The notes under the pieces are model-generated. The model was not told the origin of the DNA. It searched no databases and saw nothing but the letters and a program-made list of their open reading frames with translations. Position numbers and translations under genes: made by a program. Shown here in pieces: positions 1-6,892 of a DNA stretch of 8,630 bases. Positions within the stretch are counted from its first letter, which is position 1; each line of letters opens with the position of its first letter. This DNA comes from JBBAGE01 sp041655055 (lineage in GTDB: Bacteria; Pseudomonadota; Alphaproteobacteria; Rhodobacterales; Rhodobacteraceae). Where the stretch lies: positions 1-8,630 of the forward strand of contig JBBAGE010000108.1 in NCBI GenBank assembly GCA_041655055.1, given 5' to 3'.

Positions 1-684
1 CGCGCCCGCCAACACCGCATGGCCTGCGGCGGTATCCCATTCCATCGTGCGCCCCAACCGGGGGTAAAGGTCGGCCTCGCCCGTGGCCACAAGACAGAAT
101 TTCAACGACGATCCCGCGCTTTTGCTGTCGGCCACGCGGTATCTGGCGATATAATCATCGGTCGCCTGATCACGGTGGGATTTCGACGCCACAACCATCA
201 GCGCATCGTTATCAGGCTTTGCCACCGCAAGCGGGTGCAGATCGCCGGGCTGCGCCGCGTCAAAGGGGCCGGTTTCCTCGACCGTTTGGCCATTGGGCAG
301 GGTATAGAACAGCCGCCCGATGGCCGGCGCATAGACCACGCCGCGCAGGGGCACGCCGGCTTCGACATAGGCGATATTGACGGTGAAATCGCCGCGCCGG
401 TTGACGAATTCCTTGGTGCCATCCAGCGGATCGACGATCAGGAACGTCGTGTTCTGCACCGCATGGGTGGCGGCCTGTTCCTCGGTCACAAGCGCGACAT
501 CGGGAAAGGCGGCGCGCAGACCGGCGGCAATCAGCGCATCGGCGGCCTCGTCTGCGGCGGTGACGGGGCTGTCGTCGGATTTGATCCGAAGGTCGAAATC
601 ATCACGATCATAGATTTCCATGATCCGGGCGCCTGCCTCGATCGCAAGGCGGCGCATGGTCGGCACAAGGGCATCAAAATTCAC
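1..684 (-). CDS. cysQ: 3'(2'),5'-bisphosphate nucleotidase CysQ, C-terminus cut by window edge
   Basis: This enzyme hydrolyses 3'-phosphoadenosine 5'-phosphate (PAP) to AMP and phosphate, removing the inhibitory by-product of sulfate assimilation. It belongs to the Mg2+-dependent, Li+-sensitive inositol monophosphatase fold and is cytoplasmic or loosely membrane-associated. The visible 228 residues carry the family metal-binding motifs: TEE (residues 67-69), VDPLDGTKEF (84-93, with D85 and D88) and WDTAAGHAVL (216-225, with D217). The VDPLDGTKEF form points to CysQ rather than to a plain inositol monophosphatase (SuhB). CysQ is usually about 260-270 residues, so some 35-40 C-terminal residues lie outside the window. 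I chose the GTG at 684-682 because CGGAGG (696-691) sits 6 bases upstream. An in-frame ATG at 708 would place that site inside the gene. The gene is divergent from the permease gene at 802. Family call is very sure; exact substrate preference is inferred. Confidence 0.93.
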   Translation of the reverse strand, partial: MNFDALVPTMRRLAIEAGARIMEIYDRDDFDLRIKSDDSPVTAADEAADALIAAGLRAAFPDVALVTEEQAATHAVQNTTFLIVDPLDGTKEFVNRRGDFTVNIAYVEAGVPLRGVVYAPAIGRLFYTLPNGQTVEETGPFDAAQPGDLHPLAVAKPDNDALMVVASKSHRDQATDDYIARYRVADSKSAGSSLKFCLVATGEADLYPRLGRTMEWDTAAGHAVLAGA

Positions 685-709
685 AGTCAACCTCCGGCAA
701 GGGCGCATG

Positions 710-738
710 TTGTCATGGCGCGTCGCCTTCCTTATGCT
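710..738 (+). promoter_or_regulatory. Predicted sigma-70-type promoter for the ABC-2 permease gene
   Basis: TTGTCA (710-715; 5 of 6 matches to TTGACA) and TATGCT (733-738; 4 of 6 matches to TATAAT) are separated by the ideal 17 bases. Transcription would start near 745. That favours the ATG at 802 as the permease start, because the in-frame ATG at 715 lies inside the promoter. This rests on a consensus match only. Confidence 0.45.
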
Positions 739-759
739 GAGGTGTTAACCGAACGGCAA
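731..759 (-). promoter_or_regulatory. Predicted sigma-70-type promoter for cysQ
   Basis: On the minus strand, TTGCCG (759-754; 4 of 6 matches to TTGACA) and CATAAG (736-731; 4 of 6 matches to TATAAT) are separated by 17 bases. Transcription would start near 724 and give a leader of about 40 bases before the GTG start of cysQ. The -10 hexamer overlaps that of the predicted promoter firing the other way. This rests on a consensus match only. Confidence 0.4.
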
Positions 760-801
760 GTTTTCCCTGTCATAGCGGTCTTGGGCTTTATCGGGTTTTA
801 C

Positions 802-1632
802 ATGTTTGAACATCGCCGCATGACCGTGAAAACACCTGCCATCACCCGCGCGGCGGGGATATTGGAACTGATCTATCATTCCACTGTGCGCCAGCTTCGC
901 AAGAATCACGGCAATCCGGTCATCGGGCTTTTGCTTAATATCTTGCAAACGGCGCTGCTGGCGATCATCTTTTTCGTGATGTTTTCGATCCTCGGGCTGC
1001 GTGGCATGGCGATCCGGGGCGATTTCATGCTCTATCTGATGTCGGGTATTTTCCTGTTCATGACCCATACCAAGGTGCTGACCGCCGTCGTGGGATCCGA
1101 GGGGCCGACATCCGCGATGATGAAACACGCGCCGATGAATACGGTGATCGCGATCAGCGCGGCGGCGCTGGCGACGCTTTATATTCAAATCCTGTCGGTC
1201 GTTGTCATTTTATACATCTATCACGCGGCCATTACCCCGATTTATATTCATAACTGGGTGGGCGCGCTGGGCATGCTGCTGCTGGCATGGTTTTCGGGGG
1301 TCGCGGTGGGGATGCTGTTTCTGGCGCTCAAACCGTGGTTTCCCAATTTCACCGATGTCGGATCGCGCATCTATGTGCGCGCGAATATGCTGGCGTCGGG
1401 CAAGATGTTCGTGGCCAATCAGATGCCGGGCTATATGCTGGCGATGTTTACCTGGAACCCGCTGTTTCATTGTATCGATCAGGCGCGGGGATATGTATTC
1501 GTGAATTATACCCCGCATCACAGCTCGCCGCTTTATCCGCTGCTGGTCAGTCTGGCGTTGATCATGATCGGGCTGCTGGGCGAATTCTATACCCGCAAGC
1601 GTGCATCACTGAGTTGGAGCGCGGGCCGCTAA
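802..1632 (+). CDS. ABC-2 type transporter permease, polysaccharide-export (KpsM-like) family
   Basis: This is an integral inner-membrane protein of 276 residues that resembles the membrane subunit of ABC exporters for capsular or other surface polysaccharides. Hydrophobic segments lie at about residues 39-64, 74-92, 114-140, 151-176 and 245-262, with a weaker one near 203-217. This gives roughly the six spans of the family. The C-terminal part has WNPLFHCIDQARG (218-230), which matches the conserved NP-L-H-I/E-R pattern before the last span in polysaccharide exporters. Such a permease needs a separate ATPase (KpsT type), and none lies in this window. The start at 802 has only a weak ribosome-binding site (CGGG, 792-795). 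A second Met at 820 is possible, and the ATG at 715 is disfavoured because it sits in the promoter. No terminator is visible between this gene and dnaK. The transported substrate cannot be told from the sequence. Confidence 0.8.
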   Translation: MFEHRRMTVKTPAITRAAGILELIYHSTVRQLRKNHGNPVIGLLLNILQTALLAIIFFVMFSILGLRGMAIRGDFMLYLMSGIFLFMTHTKVLTAVVGSEGPTSAMMKHAPMNTVIAISAAALATLYIQILSVVVILYIYHAAITPIYIHNWVGALGMLLLAWFSGVAVGMLFLALKPWFPNFTDVGSRIYVRANMLASGKMFVANQMPGYMLAMFTWNPLFHCIDQARGYVFVNYTPHHSSPLYPLLVSLALIMIGLLGEFYTRKRASLSWSAGR

Positions 1633-1671
1633 CCCCCCAAAAGATTTCAACGCCGTTGCGCGGCTATGCGC

Positions 1672-1700
1672 CTTGCAGGGGCATTTGACGGTCCTTATAT
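1672..1700 (+). promoter_or_regulatory. Probable heat-shock (RpoH, sigma-32) promoter of dnaK
   Basis: CTTGCAG (1672-1678) and CCTTATAT (1693-1700) are 14 bases apart. This fits the RpoH consensus CTTGAA followed, after 11-16 bases, by CCCCATNT; the -10 matches at every specified position except the two middle C bases. Transcription would start near 1707, leaving a leader of about 100 bases before dnaK. The same stretch can also be read as a weak sigma-70 promoter (TTGCAG, 17 bases, TATATA). No CIRCE element (HrcA operator) is present, which argues for control by RpoH rather than HrcA. The call is inferred from the consensus match and the gene it precedes. Confidence 0.55.
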
Positions 1701-1807
1701 ACCCCCAGAAGCCGGCAAAGGATCACATCCTGCGCCAGATTATGGGATCGGATGCGGGTGCCGCAACGGGCTCGCAACCTAAATATCGCCAAGAGAGGAA
1801 ATTGAGC

Positions 1808-3715
1808 ATGGCTAAAGTCATCGGTATCGACCTCGGGACAACCAACTCCTGCGTCGCTATCATGGATGGTGCACAACCACGCGTCATCGAAAATGCCGAA
1901 GGCACGCGCACGACTCCGTCGATCGTTGCCTTTACCGAGAATGAGCGCCTTGTGGGCCAGCCCGCCAAGCGGCAGGCCGTCACCAACGCCGAAAACACCA
2001 TTTTTGCCGTCAAGCGCCTGATCGGCCGCCGGTTTGACGATGCGGATCTGGCGAAGGACAAGAAAAACCTTCCCTATGCGCTGGTCGATGGCGGCAATGG
2101 CGATGCCTGGGTGCAGGCCCGCGGCGAAAAATACAGCCCTTCGCAAATCTCGGCCTTTATCCTGGGCAAGATGAAGGAAACCGCCGAATCCTATCTCGGC
2201 GAAGATGTGACGCAGGCCGTCATCACCGTGCCCGCCTATTTCAACGATGCCCAGCGGCAGGCAACCAAAGACGCCGGCAAGATCGCCGGGCTTGAAGTGC
2301 TGCGCATCATCAACGAACCCACCGCGGCCGCGCTGGCCTATGGGCTCGATAAAAAAGAGGCGCGCACCATCGCCGTATTCGACCTTGGCGGCGGCACGTT
2401 CGACGTGACCATTCTGGAAATCGACGATGGCCTGTTCGAGGTGAAATCGACCAACGGGGATACCTTCCTCGGGGGTGAAGACTTTGACATGCGTGTGGTC
2501 AACTATCTGGCCGACGAATTCAAAAAGGAAACCGGCGTCGATCTGACCAAGGATAAAATGGCGCTGCAACGGCTGAAAGAAGCCGCGGAAAAGGCCAAGA
2601 TCGAACTGTCGTCCTCGGCGCAGACCGAAATCAACCAGCCGTTCATCTCGATGGATCCGAATGGCGGCCAGCCGCTGCACCTGGTGATGAAGCTGACCCG
2701 TGCCAAGCTTGAAAGCCTTGTGGGCGATCTGATCAAGGCATCGCTGAAACCCTGTCAGGCCGCGCTTAAGGATGCCGGGCTGTCCACGTCGGATATCGAC
2801 GAAGTGGTTCTGGTCGGTGGTATGACCCGGATGCCCAAAGTGATCGAGGAAGTGACCAAATTCTTCGGGAAAGAGCCCCACAAAGGCGTGAACCCCGACG
2901 AAGTCGTGGCGCTGGGCGCGGCCATTCAGGCCGGCGTTTTGCAAGGCGATGTGAAAGATGTGGTCCTGCTGGACGTGACCCCGCTGTCGCTGGGCATTGA
3001 AACGCTGGGCGGCGTGTTCACCCGCCTGATCGACCGCAACACCACGATCCCGACCAAGAAAAGCCAGGTGTTCTCGACCGCCGAGGATAACCAGAATGCC
3101 GTGACGATCCGGGTGTTCCAGGGCGAGCGTGAAATGGCGGCCGACAACAAGATGCTTGGCCAGTTCAACCTCGAAGATATCCCGCCCGCACCGCGCGGCA
3201 TGCCTCAGATCGAAGTGGCCTTTGACATCGACGCCAACGGCATCGTTTCCGTCACCGCCAAGGATAAAGGCACCGGCAAAGAGCAAAATATCACCATCCA
3301 GGCCTCTGGCGGGCTTAGCGATGATGAGATCGAGCAAATGGTCAAGGATGCCGAAGCCAATGCCGAGGGCGACAAAGCCCGCCGCGAATTGGTCGAGGCC
3401 CGTAACCAGGCCGAAAGCCTGATCCATTCGACCGAAAAGTCGATGGAGGAGCATGCGGACAAGGTCGATCCCACCACGATCGAGGCGATCGAGCTTGCGA
3501 TTGCCGCGCTCAAGGATCAGCTTGAAACCGACGATGCCGGCAAGATCAAATCGGGTATCCAGAACGTCAGCGAAGCCGCGATGAAGCTGGGCGAAGCGAT
3601 CTACAAAGCCCAGGCCGCCGAAACTGACGGCGAATCCGATCATGAGCCGGGCGGTGTGGACGACGATATCGTCGATGCCGATTTCGAAGATCTGGACGGC
3701 GACAAGCGTAACTGA
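1808..3715 (+). CDS. dnaK: Molecular chaperone DnaK (Hsp70)
   Basis: DnaK is the cytoplasmic Hsp70 that binds exposed hydrophobic peptides in an ATP-controlled cycle with DnaJ and GrpE, and it also turns over RpoH. The 635-residue protein is full length. The ATPase domain occupies about residues 1-382. It has phosphate loop 1, GIDLGTTNSCV (6-16), the catalytic lysine K69 in VKRLIGRRF, phosphate loop 2, FDLGGGTFD (191-199), and the adenosine motif VVLVGGMTRMPKV (333-345). The interdomain linker is VVLLDV (385-390). The substrate domain follows (about 391-500), then the helical lid, and a short acidic tail ending DADFEDLDGDKRN, typical of alphaproteobacteria. The ATG at 1808 has AGAGGAA (1794-1800) upstream and gives the canonical MAKVIGIDLG start. 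dnaJ follows 74 bases later, forming the usual dnaK-dnaJ operon. grpE is not in the window. Nothing is missing or unusual. Confidence 0.99.
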   Translation: MAKVIGIDLGTTNSCVAIMDGAQPRVIENAEGTRTTPSIVAFTENERLVGQPAKRQAVTNAENTIFAVKRLIGRRFDDADLAKDKKNLPYALVDGGNGDAWVQARGEKYSPSQISAFILGKMKETAESYLGEDVTQAVITVPAYFNDAQRQATKDAGKIAGLEVLRIINEPTAAALAYGLDKKEARTIAVFDLGGGTFDVTILEIDDGLFEVKSTNGDTFLGGEDFDMRVVNYLADEFKKETGVDLTKDKMALQRLKEAAEKAKIELSSSAQTEINQPFISMDPNGGQPLHLVMKLTRAKLESLVGDLIKASLKPCQAALKDAGLSTSDIDEVVLVGGMTRMPKVIEEVTKFFGKEPHKGVNPDEVVALGAAIQAGVLQGDVKDVVLLDVTPLSLGIETLGGVFTRLIDRNTTIPTKKSQVFSTAEDNQNAVTIRVFQGEREMAADNKMLGQFNLEDIPPAPRGMPQIEVAFDIDANGIVSVTAKDKGTGKEQNITIQASGGLSDDEIEQMVKDAEANAEGDKARRELVEARNQAESLIHSTEKSMEEHADKVDPTTIEAIELAIAALKDQLETDDAGKIKSGIQNVSEAAMKLGEAIYKAQAAETDGESDHEPGGVDDDIVDADFEDLDGDKRN

Positions 3716-3736
3716 CGTTTGCACCAGGGTATGATC

Positions 3737-3764
3737 GGTCAGCCCGGCACATGCCGGGCTGACC
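3737..3764 (+). promoter_or_regulatory. Perfect hairpin in the dnaK-dnaJ intergenic spacer
   Basis: GGTCAGCCCGGC (3737-3748) and its exact reverse complement (3753-3764) form a 12-bp stem, mostly G-C, closed by the 4-base loop ACAT. No run of T follows (TGTCGCGTT), so it is not a standard intrinsic terminator. It begins 21 bases after the dnaK stop and ends 12 bases before the dnaJ Shine-Dalgarno sequence GGAGG (3777-3781). It may act as a partial terminator, an RNA processing site, or a 3' stabiliser of the dnaK message. The structure is seen directly; the role is inferred. Confidence 0.75.
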
Positions 3765-3789
3765 TGTCGCGTTCCCGGAGGGATAACGC

Positions 3790-4926
3790 ATGGAAAAGCG
3801 TGATTATTACGAAGTTCTTGGCCTGCGCAAAGGCGCCAGCGCCGAGGAAATTAAAAAGGGCTTTCGCACCAAGGCCAAGGAACTGCACCCCGACCGCAAC
3901 GCCGATAACCCCGATGCGGAGGCGCAGTTCAAAGAGGCCAATGAGGCCTATGACGTCCTGAAAGACCCCGACAAGAAAGCCGCCTATGACCGTTACGGCC
4001 ATGCCGCCTTTGACGGTGGTTTCGGCGGCGGCAACGGGCGCGCACGCGGCAATGCCGATTTTTCATCGGCCTTTTCCGATGTGTTCGACGATCTGTTCGG
4101 CGATTTCATGGGCGGGCGCGGCGGTGGCCGCACGCGGGCGATGCGCGGTTCGGATCTGCGCTATAACCTGCGCGTCACCCTGGAAGAGGCCTATTCCGGC
4201 ATCCAAAAGGCGATCAACGTGCCCACATCGGTCGCCTGCGGCGCCTGTAGCGGCACCGGCGGCGAAGCCGGGGCCGAACCGCAGACCTGCCCCACCTGTT
4301 CGGGTATGGGCAAGGTGCGCGCGCAGCAGGGCTTTTTTACGGTCGAACGCACCTGCCCCACCTGTGGCGGCATGGGCCAGACGATCAAGAACCCTTGCAC
4401 CGCTTGCGGTGGCGCGGGCCGGGTGGAAAAGGACCGCTCACTGTCGGTGAATATCCCGGCGGGCGTGGAAACCGGCACCCGTATCCGGCTTGCCGGCGAA
4501 GGCGAGGCCGGCGTGCGTGGCGGGCCTGCGGGCGATCTCTATATCTTTATCGAGGTGGCCGAGCATAACCTGTTTCAGCGCGACGGCGTGCATCTTTATT
4601 GCCATGTGCCGGTCTCGATGACATCCGCGGCACTGGGCGGCGATATCGAAGTGCCCACGATCGACGGCGGCCGCAGCCGGGTGAAAATCCCCGCTGGCAG
4701 CCAGTCGGGCCGGCAAATGCGGCTGCGCGGCAAAGGTATGCCGGCGCTGCGCGGTGGCGGGGTTGGCGATATGCTGATCGAACTGGCCGTGGAAACGCCC
4801 GTCAATCTCAGCGCGCGGCAAAAGGAACTGCTGCGCGAATTTGAAAAGCTGGGCGAAAACAACAATCCCGCAAGCAAATCGTTCTTTGGCAAGGTCAAGA
4901 ATTTCTGGGATGATATCAAGAACTGA
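3790..4926 (+). CDS. dnaJ: Chaperone co-factor DnaJ (Hsp40, type I)
   Basis: DnaJ delivers unfolded clients to DnaK and stimulates its ATPase. The 378 residues show the complete type I layout. The J domain (about 5-70) has the essential HPD triad at 33-35. A Gly/Phe-rich region follows (about 76-119). The zinc-finger domain holds four CXXCXGXG repeats: CGACSGTG (150), CPTCSGMG (167), CPTCGGMG (189) and CTACGGAG (203). The C-terminal client-binding beta domains run from about 215 to 340. All eight zinc-binding cysteines are present. The ATG at 3790 has GGAGG (3777-3781) 8 bases upstream. The gene lies downstream of dnaK in the same direction, separated by a strong hairpin, and is followed at once by a clear intrinsic terminator, so it closes the operon. 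I see nothing abnormal. Confidence 0.99.
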   Translation: MEKRDYYEVLGLRKGASAEEIKKGFRTKAKELHPDRNADNPDAEAQFKEANEAYDVLKDPDKKAAYDRYGHAAFDGGFGGGNGRARGNADFSSAFSDVFDDLFGDFMGGRGGGRTRAMRGSDLRYNLRVTLEEAYSGIQKAINVPTSVACGACSGTGGEAGAEPQTCPTCSGMGKVRAQQGFFTVERTCPTCGGMGQTIKNPCTACGGAGRVEKDRSLSVNIPAGVETGTRIRLAGEGEAGVRGGPAGDLYIFIEVAEHNLFQRDGVHLYCHVPVSMTSAALGGDIEVPTIDGGRSRVKIPAGSQSGRQMRLRGKGMPALRGGGVGDMLIELAVETPVNLSARQKELLREFEKLGENNNPASKSFFGKVKNFWDDIKN

Positions 4927-4927
4927 C

Positions 4928-4955
4928 AAAAGCCCCGCGTTCAGCGGGGCTTTTT
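4928..4955 (+). terminator. Intrinsic terminator after dnaJ, probably bidirectional
   Basis: GCCCCGC (4932-4938) pairs with GCGGGGC (4944-4950) around the loop GTTCA. The stem is extended by four A-T pairs, and five T bases (4951-4955) follow on the plus strand. It begins 2 bases after the dnaJ stop. On the minus strand the same stem is followed by TTTTG, so it can also end the convergent DUF475 gene, whose stop is at 4965. Confidence 0.93.
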
Positions 4956-4964
4956 ATTGCCGGA

Positions 4965-6005
4965 TTATCCCAGCACCAGCTTGCGATTATGCCGGATCGA
5001 TGACACCAGCGACAGCCCGATGAAACCCGCACCCAAAAGCCCGGTGATGATTTCGGGAATATGCACCAGCGTCTGCGCGAACATGATCATCGACAGCACC
5101 ATGATCGACCAAAAGGCCCCGTGTTCCAGATAGCGAAATTGCGCCAGCGTTTGCCGTTCGACCAGCATGATGGTCATCGACCGCACATACATCGCGCCAA
5201 TCCCCAGGCCAATCGCGATCAAAAACAGGTTTTGCGTCAGCGCAAAGGCCCCGATCACACCGTCAAAGCTGAAACTGGCGTCCAGAACCTCTAGGTAAAG
5301 GAACGCGCCAAGCCCGCCTTTGGCGGCCACATGGGTCGCCTGCTGGCTGGCATCCAGAATCCGCCCCAGCACATCGACGCCCAAAAACGTCACCAACCCC
5401 GCGACCGAGGCATAAAGAAAGGTCGCCACCTTGTCGTCGGGCATGACCGAGGCAAAAACCAGCATCACCGCCAGCACCATCGCCACCTCGATCCCGCGCA
5501 CGCTGGCAAACCGGCGCAGCCAGCGTTCAAGCGCGGCGATCCAGTCGACATCCTTGCCTTCGTCCACGAAATAATTCAGCGCGACCATCATCAAAAACGC
5601 GCCGCCAAAGGCCGCAATCGACAGATGCGCATCGCCAATAATGCGTGAATATTCATCAGGTTGCGAGGCCGCAAGGCGTATGGCTTCCCACGGGCCGATG
5701 CGGGCGGCGACCACCACGATCAGCAAGGGAAAGACGATCCGCATGCCAAAGACCGCGATCAGAATGCCCCAGGTCAGGAAACGGCGCTGCCAGACCGGGG
5801 TCATATCCTTGAGCTTGTTGGCATTCACGATCGCATTGTCAAATGACAGCGATATTTCCAAAACCGCCAGGATCGAGGCGACGAATAGAAATCCCAGCGC
5901 CCCCGACCAGCTATTGGTAAAGCCCCATCCCAGCCAGGTCGATAGCACAAGCCCGAGGAACGTCGTCAAAAATGCCCAGCGGAAATAATGTAATGCGGTT
6001 TTCAC
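4965..6005 (-). CDS. DUF475 family integral membrane protein (TerC-like)
   Basis: This is a 346-residue polytopic membrane protein that I recognise as DUF475, a family of unknown function related to the TerC/LysE-type transporters. It has many hydrophobic segments, among them about residues 11-28, 36-54, 79-102, 129-146, 172-187, 195-213, 232-252, 258-274, 298-316 and 320-336. Two acidic signature segments occur in separate halves: EISLSFDNAI (50-59) and EVLDASFSFDGVI (239-251), each with SFD inside a membrane stretch. This is the internal duplication expected of TerC-like proteins, where such acidic residues are thought to handle metal ions. I chose the GTG at 6005 because AGGGA (6018-6014) lies 8 bases upstream. 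It gives the N-terminus MKTALHYFRWAFL, running straight into the first span; longer readings lack a good ribosome-binding site. It converges on dnaJ and diverges from radC. Family call is good; function and substrate are unknown. Confidence 0.87.
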   Translation of the reverse strand: MKTALHYFRWAFLTTFLGLVLSTWLGWGFTNSWSGALGFLFVASILAVLEISLSFDNAIVNANKLKDMTPVWQRRFLTWGILIAVFGMRIVFPLLIVVVAARIGPWEAIRLAASQPDEYSRIIGDAHLSIAAFGGAFLMMVALNYFVDEGKDVDWIAALERWLRRFASVRGIEVAMVLAVMLVFASVMPDDKVATFLYASVAGLVTFLGVDVLGRILDASQQATHVAAKGGLGAFLYLEVLDASFSFDGVIGAFALTQNLFLIAIGLGIGAMYVRSMTIMLVERQTLAQFRYLEHGAFWSIMVLSMIMFAQTLVHIPEIITGLLGAGFIGLSLVSSIRHNRKLVLG

Positions 6006-6034
6006 GATGCGTTTCCCTATGCCTGCAGCCCTGC

Positions 6035-6062
6035 ATTTAAGCCCGCACCTTGCAGACTGCAA
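6035..6062 (-). promoter_or_regulatory. Weak predicted promoter of the DUF475 gene
   Basis: On the minus strand, TTGCAG (6062-6057) and TTAAAT (6040-6035; 4 of 6 matches to TATAAT) are 16 bases apart. Transcription would start near 6028, about 23 bases before the GTG start. The -35 match is only 3 of 6. It lies inside the palindrome at 6050-6062, which would place a bound regulator directly on the promoter. Tentative. Confidence 0.3.
6050..6062. repeat. Palindrome TTGCA-N3-TGCAA, copy 1 (candidate operator)
   Basis: The sequence TTGCAGACTGCAA is a perfect dyad (six-base arms around a central A) in the divergent DUF475/radC intergenic region. CTGCAG (6023-6028) and CTGCA (6031-6035) lie close by. 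The same TTGCA-N3-TGCAA pattern recurs at 7179-7191. The dyad is seen directly; binding by a regulator is inferred. Confidence 0.5.
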
Positions 6063-6086
6063 TCATCTGCGGGAAAAATGATCATA

Positions 6087-6102
6087 CGGCTGTTAACGGC
6101 CG
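6087..6102. repeat. Near-perfect 16-bp palindrome in front of radC
   Basis: CGGCTGTTAACGGCCG is a dyad centred on GTTAAC with one mismatched pair (the T at 6091 against the G at 6098). It lies 29 bases upstream of the radC start, where an operator could sit. The size and symmetry fit a dimeric regulator's site, but no specific regulator is recognised. Confidence 0.35.
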
Positions 6103-6130
6103 ATTCACGTTTTGGCGCAACAATGGGGCT

Positions 6131-6892
6131 ATGACACAGATTCGCGCCTTTCACGAAATGCCCATGCCGCTGTTTGCGGTGGAAACGGACGAAGTTGCCG
6201 CGCCGGGCGGCGAAAAACTGCCATCCTATATCCGCGATCACCGCAAACGGCTGCGCGCGCGGTTCATGGATGGCGGCGCGCAGGCGATGCCCGATTATGA
6301 ATTGCTGGAATTGCTGCTGTTTCGCGCCATCCCGCGGCAGGATGTCAAACCACTGGCGCATCGGCTGCTGGATCATTTCGGCGATTTCAACCGTGTGGTA
6401 TCGGCACCCGTGGCCCGTTTGCGCGGCATCAGCGGCGTGGGCGATGCGGTGATACAGGAATTGAAAATTGTCGAGGCGGCGGCCCATCGGCTGGCCCGCG
6501 CCAAGGTGCTGGGGCGCCATATCATCAGTTCATGGGATGCGCTGCTGGATTATTGCCATACGACGATGGCGCATCTGGAAACCGAACAGTTCCGGGTGCT
6601 TTATCTGGATCGCAAGAACGTGCTGATCGCGGACGAAGCGCAGGCCAGCGGCACGGTCGATCATGTGCCCGTCTATCCGCGCGAGGTGGTGAAACGCGCG
6701 CTAGAGCTGAACGCATCGGCGCTGATCCTTGTGCATAATCATCCAAGCGGCGATCCCACGCCGTCGGATGCCGATCTGTCGATGACCGCGCAGATCCGCG
6801 ATGCCGCGGCGGCGCTGGATCTGGTGCTGCATGATCACCTGATCATCGGCAAATCGCGCGAGATCAGCTTTCGCGCGCAGGGTTACCTGTGA
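6131..6892 (+). CDS. radC: RadC family protein (JAMM/MPN+ domain)
   Basis: This 253-residue protein has the standard RadC layout: an N-terminal helix-hairpin-helix region (about 50-120, with the turn GISGVGDA at 99-106) and a C-terminal JAMM/MPN+ metalloprotease-like domain (about 130-253). The metal motif HxHx7SxxD is intact: H202 and H204 in HNHPSG, then S212 and D215. Despite the name, a DNA-repair role is not established; the original E. coli radC mutation proved to lie in recG, and the true function of the family is unresolved. I chose the ATG at 6131 (MTQIRAFHEM) because the upstream in-frame extension has no good start or family similarity. Its ribosome-binding site is weak (GGGG, 6125-6128), which suggests low translation. 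The last 10 bases overlap the end of the convergent small gene. The usual family length is about 220-260 residues, so it looks complete. Confidence 0.93.
   Translation: MTQIRAFHEMPMPLFAVETDEVAAPGGEKLPSYIRDHRKRLRARFMDGGAQAMPDYELLELLLFRAIPRQDVKPLAHRLLDHFGDFNRVVSAPVARLRGISGVGDAVIQELKIVEAAAHRLARAKVLGRHIISSWDALLDYCHTTMAHLETEQFRVLYLDRKNVLIADEAQASGTVDHVPVYPREVVKRALELNASALILVHNHPSGDPTPSDADLSMTAQIRDAAAALDLVLHDHLIIGKSREISFRAQGYL

Noticed and set aside
19..801. An open frame on the plus strand running into, and in frame with, the permease gene
   Set aside because: It lies opposite cysQ, whose motifs are unmistakable, and its translation resembles no family. The predicted promoter at 710-738 places the true start downstream, at 802.
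1633..1807. A CIRCE operator or a terminator between the permease gene and dnaK
   Set aside because: I looked for the TTAGCACTC/GAGTGCTAA dyad and for a stem followed by T bases; neither is present.
3205..3513. A 102-codon minus-strand frame inside dnaK
   Set aside because: Low-complexity serine/alanine-rich shadow of dnaK without a ribosome-binding site.
1664..3724. A 686-codon open frame on the minus strand lying opposite all of dnaK
   Set aside because: Long antisense frames across hsp70/dnaK genes are a known by-product of their codon bias, and were once misread as a glutamate dehydrogenase. This one has no ribosome-binding site or recognisable domain, while dnaK on the other strand is certain.
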